Assembly: GCA_015487975.1 (NCBI GenBank)
Contig: WFOS01000071.1
Location: 1 to 59,667, forward strand
DNA length: 59,667 nt
Direction of reading: 5' to 3'
DNA from: Ardenticatena sp.
GTDB lineage: Bacteria > Chloroflexota > Anaerolineae > Ardenticatenales > Ardenticatenaceae
A program made the translations under genes and the position numbers. A model generated the notes under the pieces. That model was not told where the DNA came from. It saw only the letters and a program-made list of their open reading frames with translations, and ran no database searches. This document shows positions 45,005 to 52,778 of this stretch, piece by piece; positions within the stretch are counted from its first letter, which is position 1, and each line of letters starts with the position of its first letter.

Positions 45005-45760
45005 TTATTTGATTGTTGTTACGTCGATGTGGTCTTCAGCGACCCATCCCATTTTCTCGACAACGTTGAACGTCACGAATGTCGAGCCGTAGAGTTCGCC
45101 CGTCGTGGCATCCACCACATACAACTGGGCAGCGATGGGTGCGCTCGGGTCCGGCACGGCCGCGGCCCCTTCGGGCAAGAATTGGGGTGGAATCCAAATC
45201 GTTACCACCCATACAGGCGCATCAGGCGGAATTGCCCAATTGCCAATCACCTGCGAGAATTCGCGCTTCGCACGCGCTCCCCAGAACAGGCGAGCCAAAG
45301 CCGTGTTGGGGTCGCCATGTGGCGCATGCGAATGCACCCACGCCACGGCATCTTCACGCGATGGGAGCGGCTGTGTGTCGGCCGACCGGATAGTCAGCCG
45401 CTGCATGCCAAACCGAATGGCTTCGCGGTACGTGGGGAGCCGAATGTCAATGTGAGGCAATCCAAACAGGAAATTGTCGCGAGGGGTATCATCACAACGG
45501 AGGATACCAAAACCGGGCACCTGCCAGAGGGTGTCGCGCCACTCGGGCGGACAAGCCATGCCCGGGTCCCACACATCGCCCCCCCATCGCAAAGGTCCGC
45601 AAGGGTACATCGGGTTGCGTGGATGTGCGTCGCAGGTGTAGGCCGTCGCCAGCACCTCGACCGTTCCAGGCCCTGCCGCATCAGTCGTCGAAACGACCGT
45701 GCCCATCAGCACCAACACCATGCCGATGATGGCAAGAGCCTGCCAATATTTGGTGTTCAT
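45005..45760 (-). CDS. Secreted protein with a 3D/double-psi-barrel-like domain
   Basis: A 251-residue protein with a signal peptide (QALAIIGMVLVLMGTVVSTT, cleavage near residue 29). Residues about 33-130 resemble the 3D (Asp-Asp-Asp) double-psi beta-barrel: VEVLATAYTCDAHPRNPMYP, WDPGMAC, WQVPGFGILRCDDTPRDN and HIDIRLPTYREAIRFGMQRL. Barrel families of this kind include MltA-type and Rpf-associated cell-wall proteins, but classic catalytic residues are not certain here. Four cysteines could form disulfides. The remainder has a proline-rich stretch (IWIPPQFLPEGAAAVPDPSA) and no known domain. AGAGAGGTGG precedes the ATG. Confidence 0.65.
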   Translation of the reverse strand: MNTKYWQALAIIGMVLVLMGTVVSTTDAAGPGTVEVLATAYTCDAHPRNPMYPCGPLRWGGDVWDPGMACPPEWRDTLWQVPGFGILRCDDTPRDNFLFGLPHIDIRLPTYREAIRFGMQRLTIRSADTQPLPSREDAVAWVHSHAPHGDPNTALARLFWGARAKREFSQVIGNWAIPPDAPVWVVTIWIPPQFLPEGAAAVPDPSAPIAAQLYVVDATTGELYGSTFVTFNVVEKMGWVAEDHIDVTTIK

Positions 45761-45793
45761 ACAACCACCTCTCTATGATTTTTTCAAAGTACA

Positions 45794-45833
45794 AACAAAA
45801 AAGCCTGTGACTTTGTAGAAATTGTCACAAGGC
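45794..45833 (-). terminator. Second terminator downstream of the aldehyde dehydrogenase
   Basis: GCCTGTGAC (45803-45811) pairs with GTCACAAGGC (45824-45833) with one bulge. On the minus strand TTTTTTG follows. With the hairpin at 45922-45959 it makes a tandem terminator. Confidence 0.6.
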
Positions 45834-45921
45834 CGTTGGGCATAGTAATAAAAAAAGGACGTTCGTCAAATCCGACGGGCAATTGGCCCCAAAAGGTTCT
45901 TTTTGCAGGGCGAAAGTCCCC

Positions 45922-45959
45922 AAAAAAGAGACCTGACAGGCTATCAAGCACCTGCCAGG
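45922..45959 (-). terminator. Terminator of the aldehyde dehydrogenase gene
   Basis: CCTGACAGG (45932-45940) and CCTGCCAGG (45951-45959) pair. The minus strand continues TCTCTTTTTT. It is another CCTGNCAGG-type hairpin. Confidence 0.75.
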
Positions 45960-45985
45960 CCGATGGAAAAACCGCTCGAAGATGA

Positions 45986-47557
45986 TCAGGCGTCGTCTGT
46001 ATCGGAGAAATCGCCAAACTTGATCCCCTGCGCGAGCGGCAATTCGCGTGAGTAGTTGATGGTCACCGTTTGGCGACGCATGTACGCTTTCCACGCGTCG
46101 GAACCGGCTTCGCGGCCGCCACCCGTGTCCTTTTCGCCACCGAATGCCCCTCCAATCTCGGCGCCGCTTGTTCCAATGTTGACATTGGCAATCCCGCAGT
46201 CGGAGCCTTCGGGCGAGAGGAATGTTTCGGCTTCGCGCAAATCGTTGGTGAAAATCGCGCTCGACAACCCTTGCGGCACACCATTGTTCAGCGCGATGGC
46301 GTCTTCCAATGTTTCATACTCCATCACGTAGAGGATGGGGGCGAACGTTTCATCGCAGACCAGCGGCAATTGCTCTGGCATCTTGATGATGGTAGGCTCG
46401 ACGAAGTTCGGCCCAATATCGGGACGCGCGTTGCCACCGTAAAGCACTTCGCCGCCAATGGCTTTGGCTGTTTCAATGGCAGCCATCATGTTTTCAACGG
46501 CTTTGGGTGTAATCAGCGGCCCCATGAGCGTATTGTCGTCCATCGGATCGCCAATGCGTACTTGCTTGTAGGCATCGATCAGTCGCGGAAGCAGCGTATC
46601 CACCACCGACTTGTGCACGATGAGGCGGCGCAAGGTAGTGCAGCGTTGGCCAGCTGTTCCCACCGCAGCAAATAGCACAGCACGCACCACCAGGTCCATG
46701 TCAGCGCTGGGCGTCACGATGACGGCATTGTTCCCGCCCAGTTCCAGAATAGTGCGCCCCAGACGTTGCGCTACGGTTTGCGCCACATGTCGTCCCACTC
46801 GAATCGAACCCGTAAACGAAATGAGCGGCAAGCGGTGGTCGTTGATCATGCGCTCGCCGACTTCTTCGTTGGAGCCAATGACCAGATTGAAAACACCCTT
46901 GTAGCCATGGTCGGCCAGCACGCGGTTGGCAATGTGTTGAACGGCCACAGCGGTCAACGGTGCCAGCGGCGACGGTTTCCAAATCATGGTATCACCCGCC
47001 ACGGCGGCGATCGCCGAGTTCCACGACCAGACGGCCACAGGGAAGTTGAAGGCGGTGATGATGCCAATGGGGCCCAGCGGGTGCCACTGTTCGTACATGC
47101 GGTGGCGTGGGCGTTCCGAGGCCATCGTCAGGCCATAGAGCTGGCGCGAAAGCCCCACTGCGAAGTCGCAAATATCGATCATCTCTTGTACTTCACCCAG
47201 CCCTTCGGCACGAATTTTACCCACTTCCAGCGTGACCAGTTCGCCCAGTGGCTCTTTGTACTCGCGCAGTGCATCTCCAAAATCGCGAATCATCTGCCCG
47301 CGTTTGGGGGCCGGGACCATACGCCACGCCAAAAAGGCTTCTGCGGCAGATTCGACCACGCGGTCGTAGGTGGCGGCTGTGGCGGTCACAACACTGGCAA
47401 TAGGTTCATTGGTCGTGGGGTTGTAGGAAACGAGTTTTTCACCGTTGGGGTCTTCGATCCACTCGTCGGGGCCAATACAGGCACCTGGGTTGACGTCCGA
47501 AAGTCCTAACTTCTCGAGGATCGACTGCACACGTTTCTGGGAAACCAGGACTGCCAT
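45986..47557 (-). CDS. Aldehyde dehydrogenase, alpha-aminoadipic semialdehyde dehydrogenase type (ALDH7-like)
   Basis: A 523-residue NAD(P)-dependent aldehyde dehydrogenase. Start ATG 47557 follows AAGGAG. Catalytic Glu is in TILELGGNNAVIVTPSADMD (near 270) and catalytic Cys in AAVGTAGQRCTTLRRLIVHK (near 305). The cofactor loop reads FTGSIRVGRHVAQTVAQRLG. The ALDH7 family features GPIGIITAFNFPVAVWSWNS, NIGTSGAEIGGAFGGEKDTG and GGREAGSDAWKAYMRRQTVT are clear. ALDH7 enzymes oxidise alpha-aminoadipate semialdehyde in lysine catabolism. No lysine-catabolic partner gene is adjacent, so the substrate is inferred. It has a promoter at 47606-47634 and tandem terminators downstream. Confidence 0.9.
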   Translation of the reverse strand: MAVLVSQKRVQSILEKLGLSDVNPGACIGPDEWIEDPNGEKLVSYNPTTNEPIASVVTATAATYDRVVESAAEAFLAWRMVPAPKRGQMIRDFGDALREYKEPLGELVTLEVGKIRAEGLGEVQEMIDICDFAVGLSRQLYGLTMASERPRHRMYEQWHPLGPIGIITAFNFPVAVWSWNSAIAAVAGDTMIWKPSPLAPLTAVAVQHIANRVLADHGYKGVFNLVIGSNEEVGERMINDHRLPLISFTGSIRVGRHVAQTVAQRLGRTILELGGNNAVIVTPSADMDLVVRAVLFAAVGTAGQRCTTLRRLIVHKSVVDTLLPRLIDAYKQVRIGDPMDDNTLMGPLITPKAVENMMAAIETAKAIGGEVLYGGNARPDIGPNFVEPTIIKMPEQLPLVCDETFAPILYVMEYETLEDAIALNNGVPQGLSSAIFTNDLREAETFLSPEGSDCGIANVNIGTSGAEIGGAFGGEKDTGGGREAGSDAWKAYMRRQTVTINYSRELPLAQGIKFGDFSDTDDA

Positions 47558-47892
47558 AGGCCTTACTCCTTCATATTGATTTGTCAGCCATTGCAGAGCA
47601 GGCTCAGTATAGGCAGAGCAGAACGCGAGAGCAAGCTGCTTTCGCGCATCGTGGCATAAACGCCACAAGGATCTTCAATCGTGATGATCAGGCAATTGTG
47701 AAAGTGGTACCCGATGTGCAACACCCTCACCTGGCGCCGTTTTTTTCGTCAGCGGGTGTCACAGGCGTGCACCGTGTATACGATGCGGCTTCTTGGTGCG
47801 CATGCCTGGCAGAGGGTGGCTCTCAGTATGAGTGTGCGAATCATAGACTGGGGCATATGCGCATGGTGATGTCCAGGGAAATTGAGCGTATT
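47558..47892. other. 335-base intergenic region between the dehydrogenase and PatB-like genes
   Basis: It holds the dehydrogenase promoter near its left side and a small hairpin, GTGGC/GCCAC, at 47651-47666. No credible gene is visible; the plus-strand open frame here runs antisense through the PatB-like gene. Confidence 0.5.
47606..47634 (-). promoter_or_regulatory. Promoter of the aldehyde dehydrogenase gene
   Basis: On the minus strand TTGCTC (47629-47634), 17 bases and TATACT (47606-47611) lie about 50 bases upstream of the start codon. Confidence 0.6.
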
Positions 47893-49062
47893 TCACAGTT
47901 TACTGGCCGCCTGGATCAGATTATCGAGCGCTTTTCGAATTGTCTCCCGCGGACACCCTATCGTCATACGTGCAAACCCTGCACCTTCTCGCCCAAACCA
48001 ATAGCCCTGTGCGAGTGCAATTTGCGCCTCGTGCGCCAGGAATTTCTCCAACGCTTTCGCATCCAGACCAAGCCCTCGGAAATCCAGCCAAGCCAGAAAC
48101 GTCCCTTCCGGTTCAATCAGCCCAACATCGATATCGCTTTGCTGCAAGTACTTTCGGATGAAGGCGACATTTTCTTGCAAGTAGACCAACAACGCATCCA
48201 ACCACTCACCACCTTCTTTGTATGCCGCTTCTGTCGCTACTGAGGCAAACACGTTGACCTTATTGATCTGATAGCGATGGGCAAACGCATGAAATCGCTG
48301 ACGATGCCTTTCGTCAGGGATGATGGTCAGCGCATCTACCATCCCCGAAATGTTGAAGGTCTTCGCCGGTGAAATGCAGGCAGCAACGTTTCTGCCTTCC
48401 GCAACACTCAGAAAAGGGACAAAATGATGCGGGGGAAAGGCAAAATCGCCGTGTATCTCATCAGCAATGACGAAAACTTGATGCCGTTGGCATATCTCGG
48501 CGACCTGGGCTAACTCTTCCGCCGTCCAGACTCGTCCCACGGGGTTGTGGGGTGTGCACAGGATCAAAATTTTGTTGTTGGGATCGGCGGCCTTTCTTTC
48601 TAGGTCTTCAAAATCCATCTGATAGCGCCCGTCCACAAGTTTAAGCGGGTTTTTGACCACTCTCCTGCGATTGCTCTTGACAACCATGCGAAACTCGAAG
48701 AAGACTGGTGGTTGAAGGATCACTCCGTCACCTTCTTCCGAATGCTGGTCGAGCAGGATAGCAATCGCGCTCAAAATCGAAGGACTTGGCTCGATATGCT
48801 CCCGATCGATGTTCCACCCATACCTGATTTGGTACCAGGAACTCAGCGCATTGAAATAACTATCTGCCCTATACTCGTAACCGAAGATTCCATGTGAAAC
48901 TCGCTTCTGCAACTGCTCGATCACCGCTGGCGGAGCTCTGAAATCCATGTCAGCCACTGACATTGGGATGGCTTCCGCGTTTCCAAACTGTTCCGCGAGA
49001 AAGGACTTACTCCACTTCATCGTGGGATACTCGCGACGATCAATGTATTCATCGAAGTTCAT
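47893..49062 (-). CDS. PatB/MalY-type PLP-dependent aminotransferase / cystathionine beta-lyase
   Basis: A 389-residue fold-type I PLP enzyme. The start ATG 49062 follows GGAAAGGG; a longer upstream frame lacks support. Motifs: IPMSVADMDFRAPPAVIEQL, GIFGYEYRADSYFNALSSWY, ILCTPHNPVGRVWTAEEL, VIADEIHGDFAF (Asp contacting PLP) and the lysine in ISPAKTFNISGM near residue 232. PatB/MalY enzymes release homocysteine or sulfide from cystathionine or cysteine, and some are aminotransferases. GC content is visibly lower than in neighbouring housekeeping genes, suggesting acquisition. It sits upstream of the dehydrogenase on the same strand but appears to be a separate unit. Confidence 0.9.
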   Translation of the reverse strand: MNFDEYIDRREYPTMKWSKSFLAEQFGNAEAIPMSVADMDFRAPPAVIEQLQKRVSHGIFGYEYRADSYFNALSSWYQIRYGWNIDREHIEPSPSILSAIAILLDQHSEEGDGVILQPPVFFEFRMVVKSNRRRVVKNPLKLVDGRYQMDFEDLERKAADPNNKILILCTPHNPVGRVWTAEELAQVAEICQRHQVFVIADEIHGDFAFPPHHFVPFLSVAEGRNVAACISPAKTFNISGMVDALTIIPDERHRQRFHAFAHRYQINKVNVFASVATEAAYKEGGEWLDALLVYLQENVAFIRKYLQQSDIDVGLIEPEGTFLAWLDFRGLGLDAKALEKFLAHEAQIALAQGYWFGREGAGFARMTIGCPRETIRKALDNLIQAASKL

Positions 49063-49398
49063 GTTTTCCCTTTCCATTTGGTTGCACGACCATGAAAGAA
49101 ACCGAACGAAAAAGCTCAGCCACCCGCCCTCTTTGCAACGCCAATACATTTTCAGTATAGCCCAATTCTCGAAATCGCGCCCGCTTCCCCACCGCCAACA
49201 GGCGGGTCGGGGTTGGGCGTCTCGCACGCTACCGCCAACCCCAAAAGCCCACGGCCTGAAGACGATCTTGTCTCCCATTTGGCAGAGACTTCCCTTGCCA
49301 AAAACCCTCGCCTGCTCCGGCGCAGCGATGATCACCTTGGACAAGCCTCATGCACGCAAGATGGCCTTGGTGGCCCACCATTGGTCGGGGAAGTATAA
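49063..49398. other. Region upstream of the PatB-like gene with no recognisable gene
   Basis: About 340 bases. A minus-strand frame continuous with the PatB-like gene (VIIAAPEQARVFGKGSLCQM onwards) spans it but matches no family I recognise and ends in Trp/Cys-rich sequence. A -10-like TATACT lies on the minus strand near 49155. It may be remnant sequence joining the PatB-like gene to the neighbouring pseudogene. Confidence 0.4.
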
Positions 49399-49419
49399 GC
49401 AGGTGGTGCAGGAGATCAA
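49392..49419 (-). promoter_or_regulatory. Minus-strand promoter-like sequence
   Basis: TTGATC (49414-49419), 16 bases and TATACT (49392-49397) on the minus strand. It would drive transcription toward the PatB-like gene with a leader of about 320 bases. It lies at the broken 5' end of the pseudogene. Confidence 0.35.
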
Positions 49420-50786
49420 CCTGATTTCCCTGTTGTGGATGCAAGGCAAAGAACGCTTGCCGTGCGATTCATAGCGGGAGAAACCGCCAAACGCCTGCTC
49501 ACTCAGATGGGACACCGCTGGCTTTCGCCACAAGAAGCGCACGATCTTTCGCTCGCCATTCCTGGCACTGTCGTCGACGAAATGAACCTGGCGATTGGCG
49601 ACCTGGCTGACCTGGCACGGCGCATCCCCGCTGTGCGCGAGGCGTTTGCCCACCGTGGGGATGATGGCAATGCCTGGTTCGATACGCTGGCACAATATCC
49701 CGAAAGTGAGCCATTTCTGCGTGCCTGGCATGCTTTTATGCAACGCTACGGGGCGCGGGGACCTGCCGAGATTGACATCGCCATGCCGCGCTGGTGGGAA
49801 GATCCCCTACTGCTGCTCTCTATCATTGCCGCTGCGCTTCAACACCCCGAAGGGCACCACCGTCGCCAGCACGAATTGCTGGTACAGCGCCGCAACGCTG
49901 CCTTGCAGGCACTCATCGAGCGTACAGGGCAAGGCCCCCTGGGGGCGCTGCGTGTGCAGCTCATTCAGCGGCTGGCGTATGTCATGCTGCACACAGGTGG
50001 CATGCGCGAACACCACAAATACGCTGCCATCCGTGCCTTTTGGGTACTCAAACAGCGCGTGAAAGCCATCTCGAACCAGGCCACGATGACATTTGGTTCC
50101 TCACATGGCGCGAACTCAGCACCATTGGGGACCAACCGCCCCCCTTTCCCCAAGACGAAATCAAGCAGCGCCGTGCGGCACTGGAACGTTACCAGAAATT
50201 GCACCCGCCGCTCATCATCACCAGCGACGGCGAAACACCCGTGGTGCAATACCGCGTGGAAGATGCCCCACCCGGAGCACTGGTTGGCAATCCTGTTTCG
50301 CCTGGTGTTGTAGAAGGCGTGGTACGAGTGGTGCATGACCCGCATACCGAAACCCTGCACCCCGGTGAAATCCTCGTGGCACACTTCACCGACCCCGGCT
50401 GGACACCTCTCTTCATCGACGCCGCCGGGCGCATCATGGAAGTTGGTGGGGCAATGAACCACGGTTCGGTGGTCGCACGCGAATACGGCATCCCGGCGGT
50501 TGTGGGGGTACGCGACGCCACCAAAAAACTGCGCACCGGGCAACGTGTACGCCTCGACGGCAATCGGGGAATCATCGAGATACTGGATGAAGATGGAACG
50601 GATCGACACATGCGCCCACTTTTGGCACCCGAAACGATCTCTTCGCGCGTGGCATTCTCGCCTTTTTATGGGCCGAACACAAAGGCCCCACGCCCGCGCT
50701 CATCCCGCACAAACCATCTGCCGAAAAATCATGCCAAACAGTCGCCCGCTGCCAAGAACATTGGTATATTTCTAACATCATTCTAA
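49399..50786 (+). pseudogene. Truncated, frameshifted PEP-synthase / rifampicin-phosphotransferase-like gene
   Basis: Two plus-strand frames encode consecutive parts of one protein. The first (from a TAA at 49396-49398 to about 50060) reads FIAGETAKRLLTQMGHRWLS and YGARGPAEIDIAMPRWWEDP, like the middle domain of rifampicin phosphotransferases. The second frame, shifted by -1, continues from about 50060 (HDDIWFLTWRELSTIG) to the swivelling-histidine domain EVGGAMNHGSVVAREYGIPA (residue His required for phosphotransfer) and stops at 50786. The N-terminal ATP-grasp domain of some 300-400 residues is absent upstream. Loss of that domain plus the frameshift makes a functional enzyme unlikely; a sequencing error could explain only the shift. 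Confidence 0.75.
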
Positions 50787-50798
50787 TGCCGTTCTAAT
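50770..50798 (+). repeat. Three TTCTAAY repeats at an 11-bp period
   Basis: TTCTAAC (50770-50776), TTCTAAT (50781-50787) and TTCTAAT (50792-50798) are separated by exactly four bases each. A -10-like TATACA (50809-50814) starts ten bases after the last repeat. That is the layout of promoters activated by OmpR/PhoB-family response regulators. Confidence 0.6.
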
Positions 50799-50867
50799 AC
50801 CACCTGGCTATACAGAGGAACCTGCTGTGGGAACACAAAAAGTGGTCAAAAAAGGGGGTGAACCGCG

Positions 50868-51083
50868 ATGCAACAATCCACACTCGACCTCATTCAAAAG
50901 CTGTCCAACGAACGGCAAGAGCTCTACCGCCTCGCATCTCAGCATCGGCTCACACCCGAACAACGCCAACGTTTGCAGGAAATCAACCGCAAACTGCCCA
51001 TCCTGTGGGACCGCCACCGCCGTGAACTGGCCGCCGGACAGGGACCAGCAACACAACCCCATCGCCCTAACCGCGCCGCCTAA
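50868..51083 (+). CDS. DUF2630-like small protein
   Basis: A 71-residue, mostly helical charged protein: LIQKLSNERQELYRLASQHR, LTPEQRQRLQEINRKLPILW, DRHRRELAAG. The pattern of two helices with L.EI...L...WD..R..R...G resembles DUF2630, small actinobacterial and Chloroflexi proteins of unknown function. A strong AAAGGGGGTG site lies seven bases before the ATG. It stands alone, downstream of three phased TTCTAAY repeats and a -10-like box, which suggests control by a response regulator. Confidence 0.65.
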   Translation: MQQSTLDLIQKLSNERQELYRLASQHRLTPEQRQRLQEINRKLPILWDRHRRELAAGQGPATQPHRPNRAA

Positions 51084-51107
51084 CGATAGCGTCGGCGGCG
51101 CGGTATA
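51070..51107 (+). terminator. Hairpin at the end of the DUF2630-like gene
   Basis: ACCGCGCCGCC (51070-51080) and GGCGGCGCGGT (51093-51103) form an 11-bp stem that spans the stop codon, followed by ATATTC. The T-tract is short. Confidence 0.5.
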
Positions 51108-51196
51108 TTCGTCCAACCCACACCGCTGGCAACGCTCCCTCACCTCAAAACCGCTACCGATCGCGTGCGGCGTAGCCGCGTCCGCTGCACGCGGAG

Positions 51197-51748
51197 TTAG
51201 TCTGCACTTGCCAACAGCGCTCTCAATGCTCTCAATCCCTTCTCCAAAGAGCCCCCAAAAGGCTCCAACCATTCAGGAACTTCAGTCGGGTCAACCTCCA
51301 ACCAGGCAGTATCTCTTCCCCTTTTTCCACCATGCTGACTCCGCAAACCTTTCCAATTTTCTCGCCATCCCTGAATCACGACCTCCTTTGAGATAGCCCA
51401 CAAATGAGCCTCGAAAGGGCTTATTCCTAAACACAACAAAACGCTATAATTCTGGTCGCGAAGTTGCTGAAACTTGTAAAACCCACCACTCCACAGGGTG
51501 GAGAACTTGATTTCAACTCGCACGCCATTTACAATGCGGTCTGCTTCGCTATCTGGCGAATCTTCTACCCTCAAACCTTTCTCTTCCAACCAACTGGAAA
51601 GCAACTGTTCGGCTATCGCTCCAACCTGCCGTGAAGGACGCATTTTTATCCAAGCAAAGGGACTATGCTTCCATTCTTCGTTTTGTGCTTCATATTGCAT
51701 TCGCAATTCATCAGCAATTCTCACTAGCGATTCAAAATCAGCACCCAC
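51197..51748 (-). CDS. Putative type II restriction endonuclease
   Basis: A 183-residue protein. The GTG at 51748 is chosen because AAGGAGG lies five bases upstream. A PD-(D/E)xK-like core is visible: EQLLSSWLEEKGLRVEDSPD, then SEADRIVNGVRVEIKFSTLW with the E-x-K pair near residue 80, and NYSVLLCLGISPFEAHLWAI. It begins 13 bases after the stop of an adjacent methyltransferase gene on the same strand. The pair therefore looks like a type II restriction-modification system. The recognition sequence cannot be inferred. Base composition is clearly AT-richer than flanking genes. Confidence 0.7.
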   Translation of the reverse strand: MGADFESLVRIADELRMQYEAQNEEWKHSPFAWIKMRPSRQVGAIAEQLLSSWLEEKGLRVEDSPDSEADRIVNGVRVEIKFSTLWSGGFYKFQQLRDQNYSVLLCLGISPFEAHLWAISKEVVIQGWRENWKGLRSQHGGKRGRDTAWLEVDPTEVPEWLEPFGGSLEKGLRALRALLASAD

Positions 51749-51761
51749 CAAATCCTCCTTG

Positions 51762-52643
51762 TTACAACAAAGGCAGTTGCCCACTTTGGGAATTTAGATC
51801 CTTCGAAATAGATTCGCAGTTCACACACTCGGGCTTATACACCGAAAGTCTTCTTATCATAATTTCTATGGCCTCAGGATTATTGTCTATCAAAATGAAC
51901 CGTCTGCCATTTCTTGCTGCAGCCTCCCCCAACGTCCCACTTCCTGCAAAAAAGTCCATAAGCAAATCGCCGTGATTTGAGTGTACCTTCACTATCCTCT
52001 CTATAATTCCCAAGGGTTTTTGAGTTGGATATCCTGTTTTTTCTTTCCCATTAGGACTCACGATTGTATGCCACCACACATCAGTAGGGGTCTTTCCCCG
52101 TGCGGCCTTTTCCTTCCCAACCAAACCAGGAGCCATATATGGGATCCGGTCCATTTCGTCGTAGTTGAACGTGTAGTGGCGTGGATCTTTGGCATACCAA
52201 AGGATATTGTCGTGTTTTGCTGGCCACTTCTTTTTGGAACGCGCCCCGTAATCATATGCCCATATAATCTCGTTCATAAAAGAATCGCGCCCAAAAATCT
52301 GATCCAAAAGAACTTTGCAGTAATGTACCTCTCTATAATCGATGTGTAGAAAAAAACTGCCAGTAGGTTTAAGAAGACGATATGCCTCCTTCAATCTCGG
52401 GAGTAAAAATTGAAGATAATCGTCAAATTGGTCATTGTATTCCAAAGTGCTCAATTTGATAGTCCTATATCTTTTCCCTTGAAAACCAATCCTGTCCCCC
52501 TTTTCATCCTGTACGGTTTTAATCATTGTACGACGCTGCTTCTTCCCCGTGTTGAATGGGGGATCAATGTAAATCAAATCCACAAATGCATCTGGCATGG
52601 ATTTCAAGACGTGTAAATTATCACCAAAAATAATTTTGTTCAT
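51762..52643 (-). CDS. Site-specific DNA methyltransferase (beta class)
   Basis: A 293-residue AdoMet-dependent methyltransferase. Start ATG 52643 follows GGGAG; the longer frame upstream lacks a site. The catalytic motif IV VDLIYIDPPFNTGKKQRRT (DPPF near residue 29) precedes the AdoMet motif I LLMDFFAGSGTLGEAAARNG (near 232), the order of beta-class N6-adenine or N4-cytosine enzymes. PTQKPLGIIERIVKVHSN is also typical of the class. The neighbouring gene (51197-51748) encodes the probable endonuclease. Its AT-rich composition contrasts with gdhA next door, a sign of horizontal transfer. Confidence 0.9.
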   Translation of the reverse strand: MNKIIFGDNLHVLKSMPDAFVDLIYIDPPFNTGKKQRRTMIKTVQDEKGDRIGFQGKRYRTIKLSTLEYNDQFDDYLQFLLPRLKEAYRLLKPTGSFFLHIDYREVHYCKVLLDQIFGRDSFMNEIIWAYDYGARSKKKWPAKHDNILWYAKDPRHYTFNYDEMDRIPYMAPGLVGKEKAARGKTPTDVWWHTIVSPNGKEKTGYPTQKPLGIIERIVKVHSNHGDLLMDFFAGSGTLGEAAARNGRRFILIDNNPEAIEIMIRRLSVYKPECVNCESISKDLNSQSGQLPLL

Positions 52644-52692
52644 GCCAAAACTCCCATACCTCAAGTGGGTTAAGTTATGAGGCTCATTTCCA

Positions 52693-52722
52693 ATTATATG
52701 CAAACGAGACGAATAATACCAA
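52693..52722 (-). promoter_or_regulatory. Promoter of the restriction-modification operon
   Basis: On the minus strand TTGGTA (52717-52722), 18 bases and TATAAT (52693-52698) lie about 50 bases before the methyltransferase start. Confidence 0.55.
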
Positions 52723-52755
52723 AACCAAAAACAGGGCGCGGAGATCTCCGCGCCC
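52720..52755 (-). terminator. Terminator of gdhA
   Basis: A perfect 22-bp palindrome (52734-52755; half-site GGGCGCGGAGA) is followed on the minus strand by TGTTTTTGGTTTTGG. Confidence 0.8.
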
Positions 52756-52778
52756 TTTGGGGTGTGGCGTGAAGGGGC

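Noticed and set aside
47581..48243. 220-residue plus-strand frame
   Set aside because: Antisense to the PatB-like gene and its downstream gap; no ribosome site or family resemblance.
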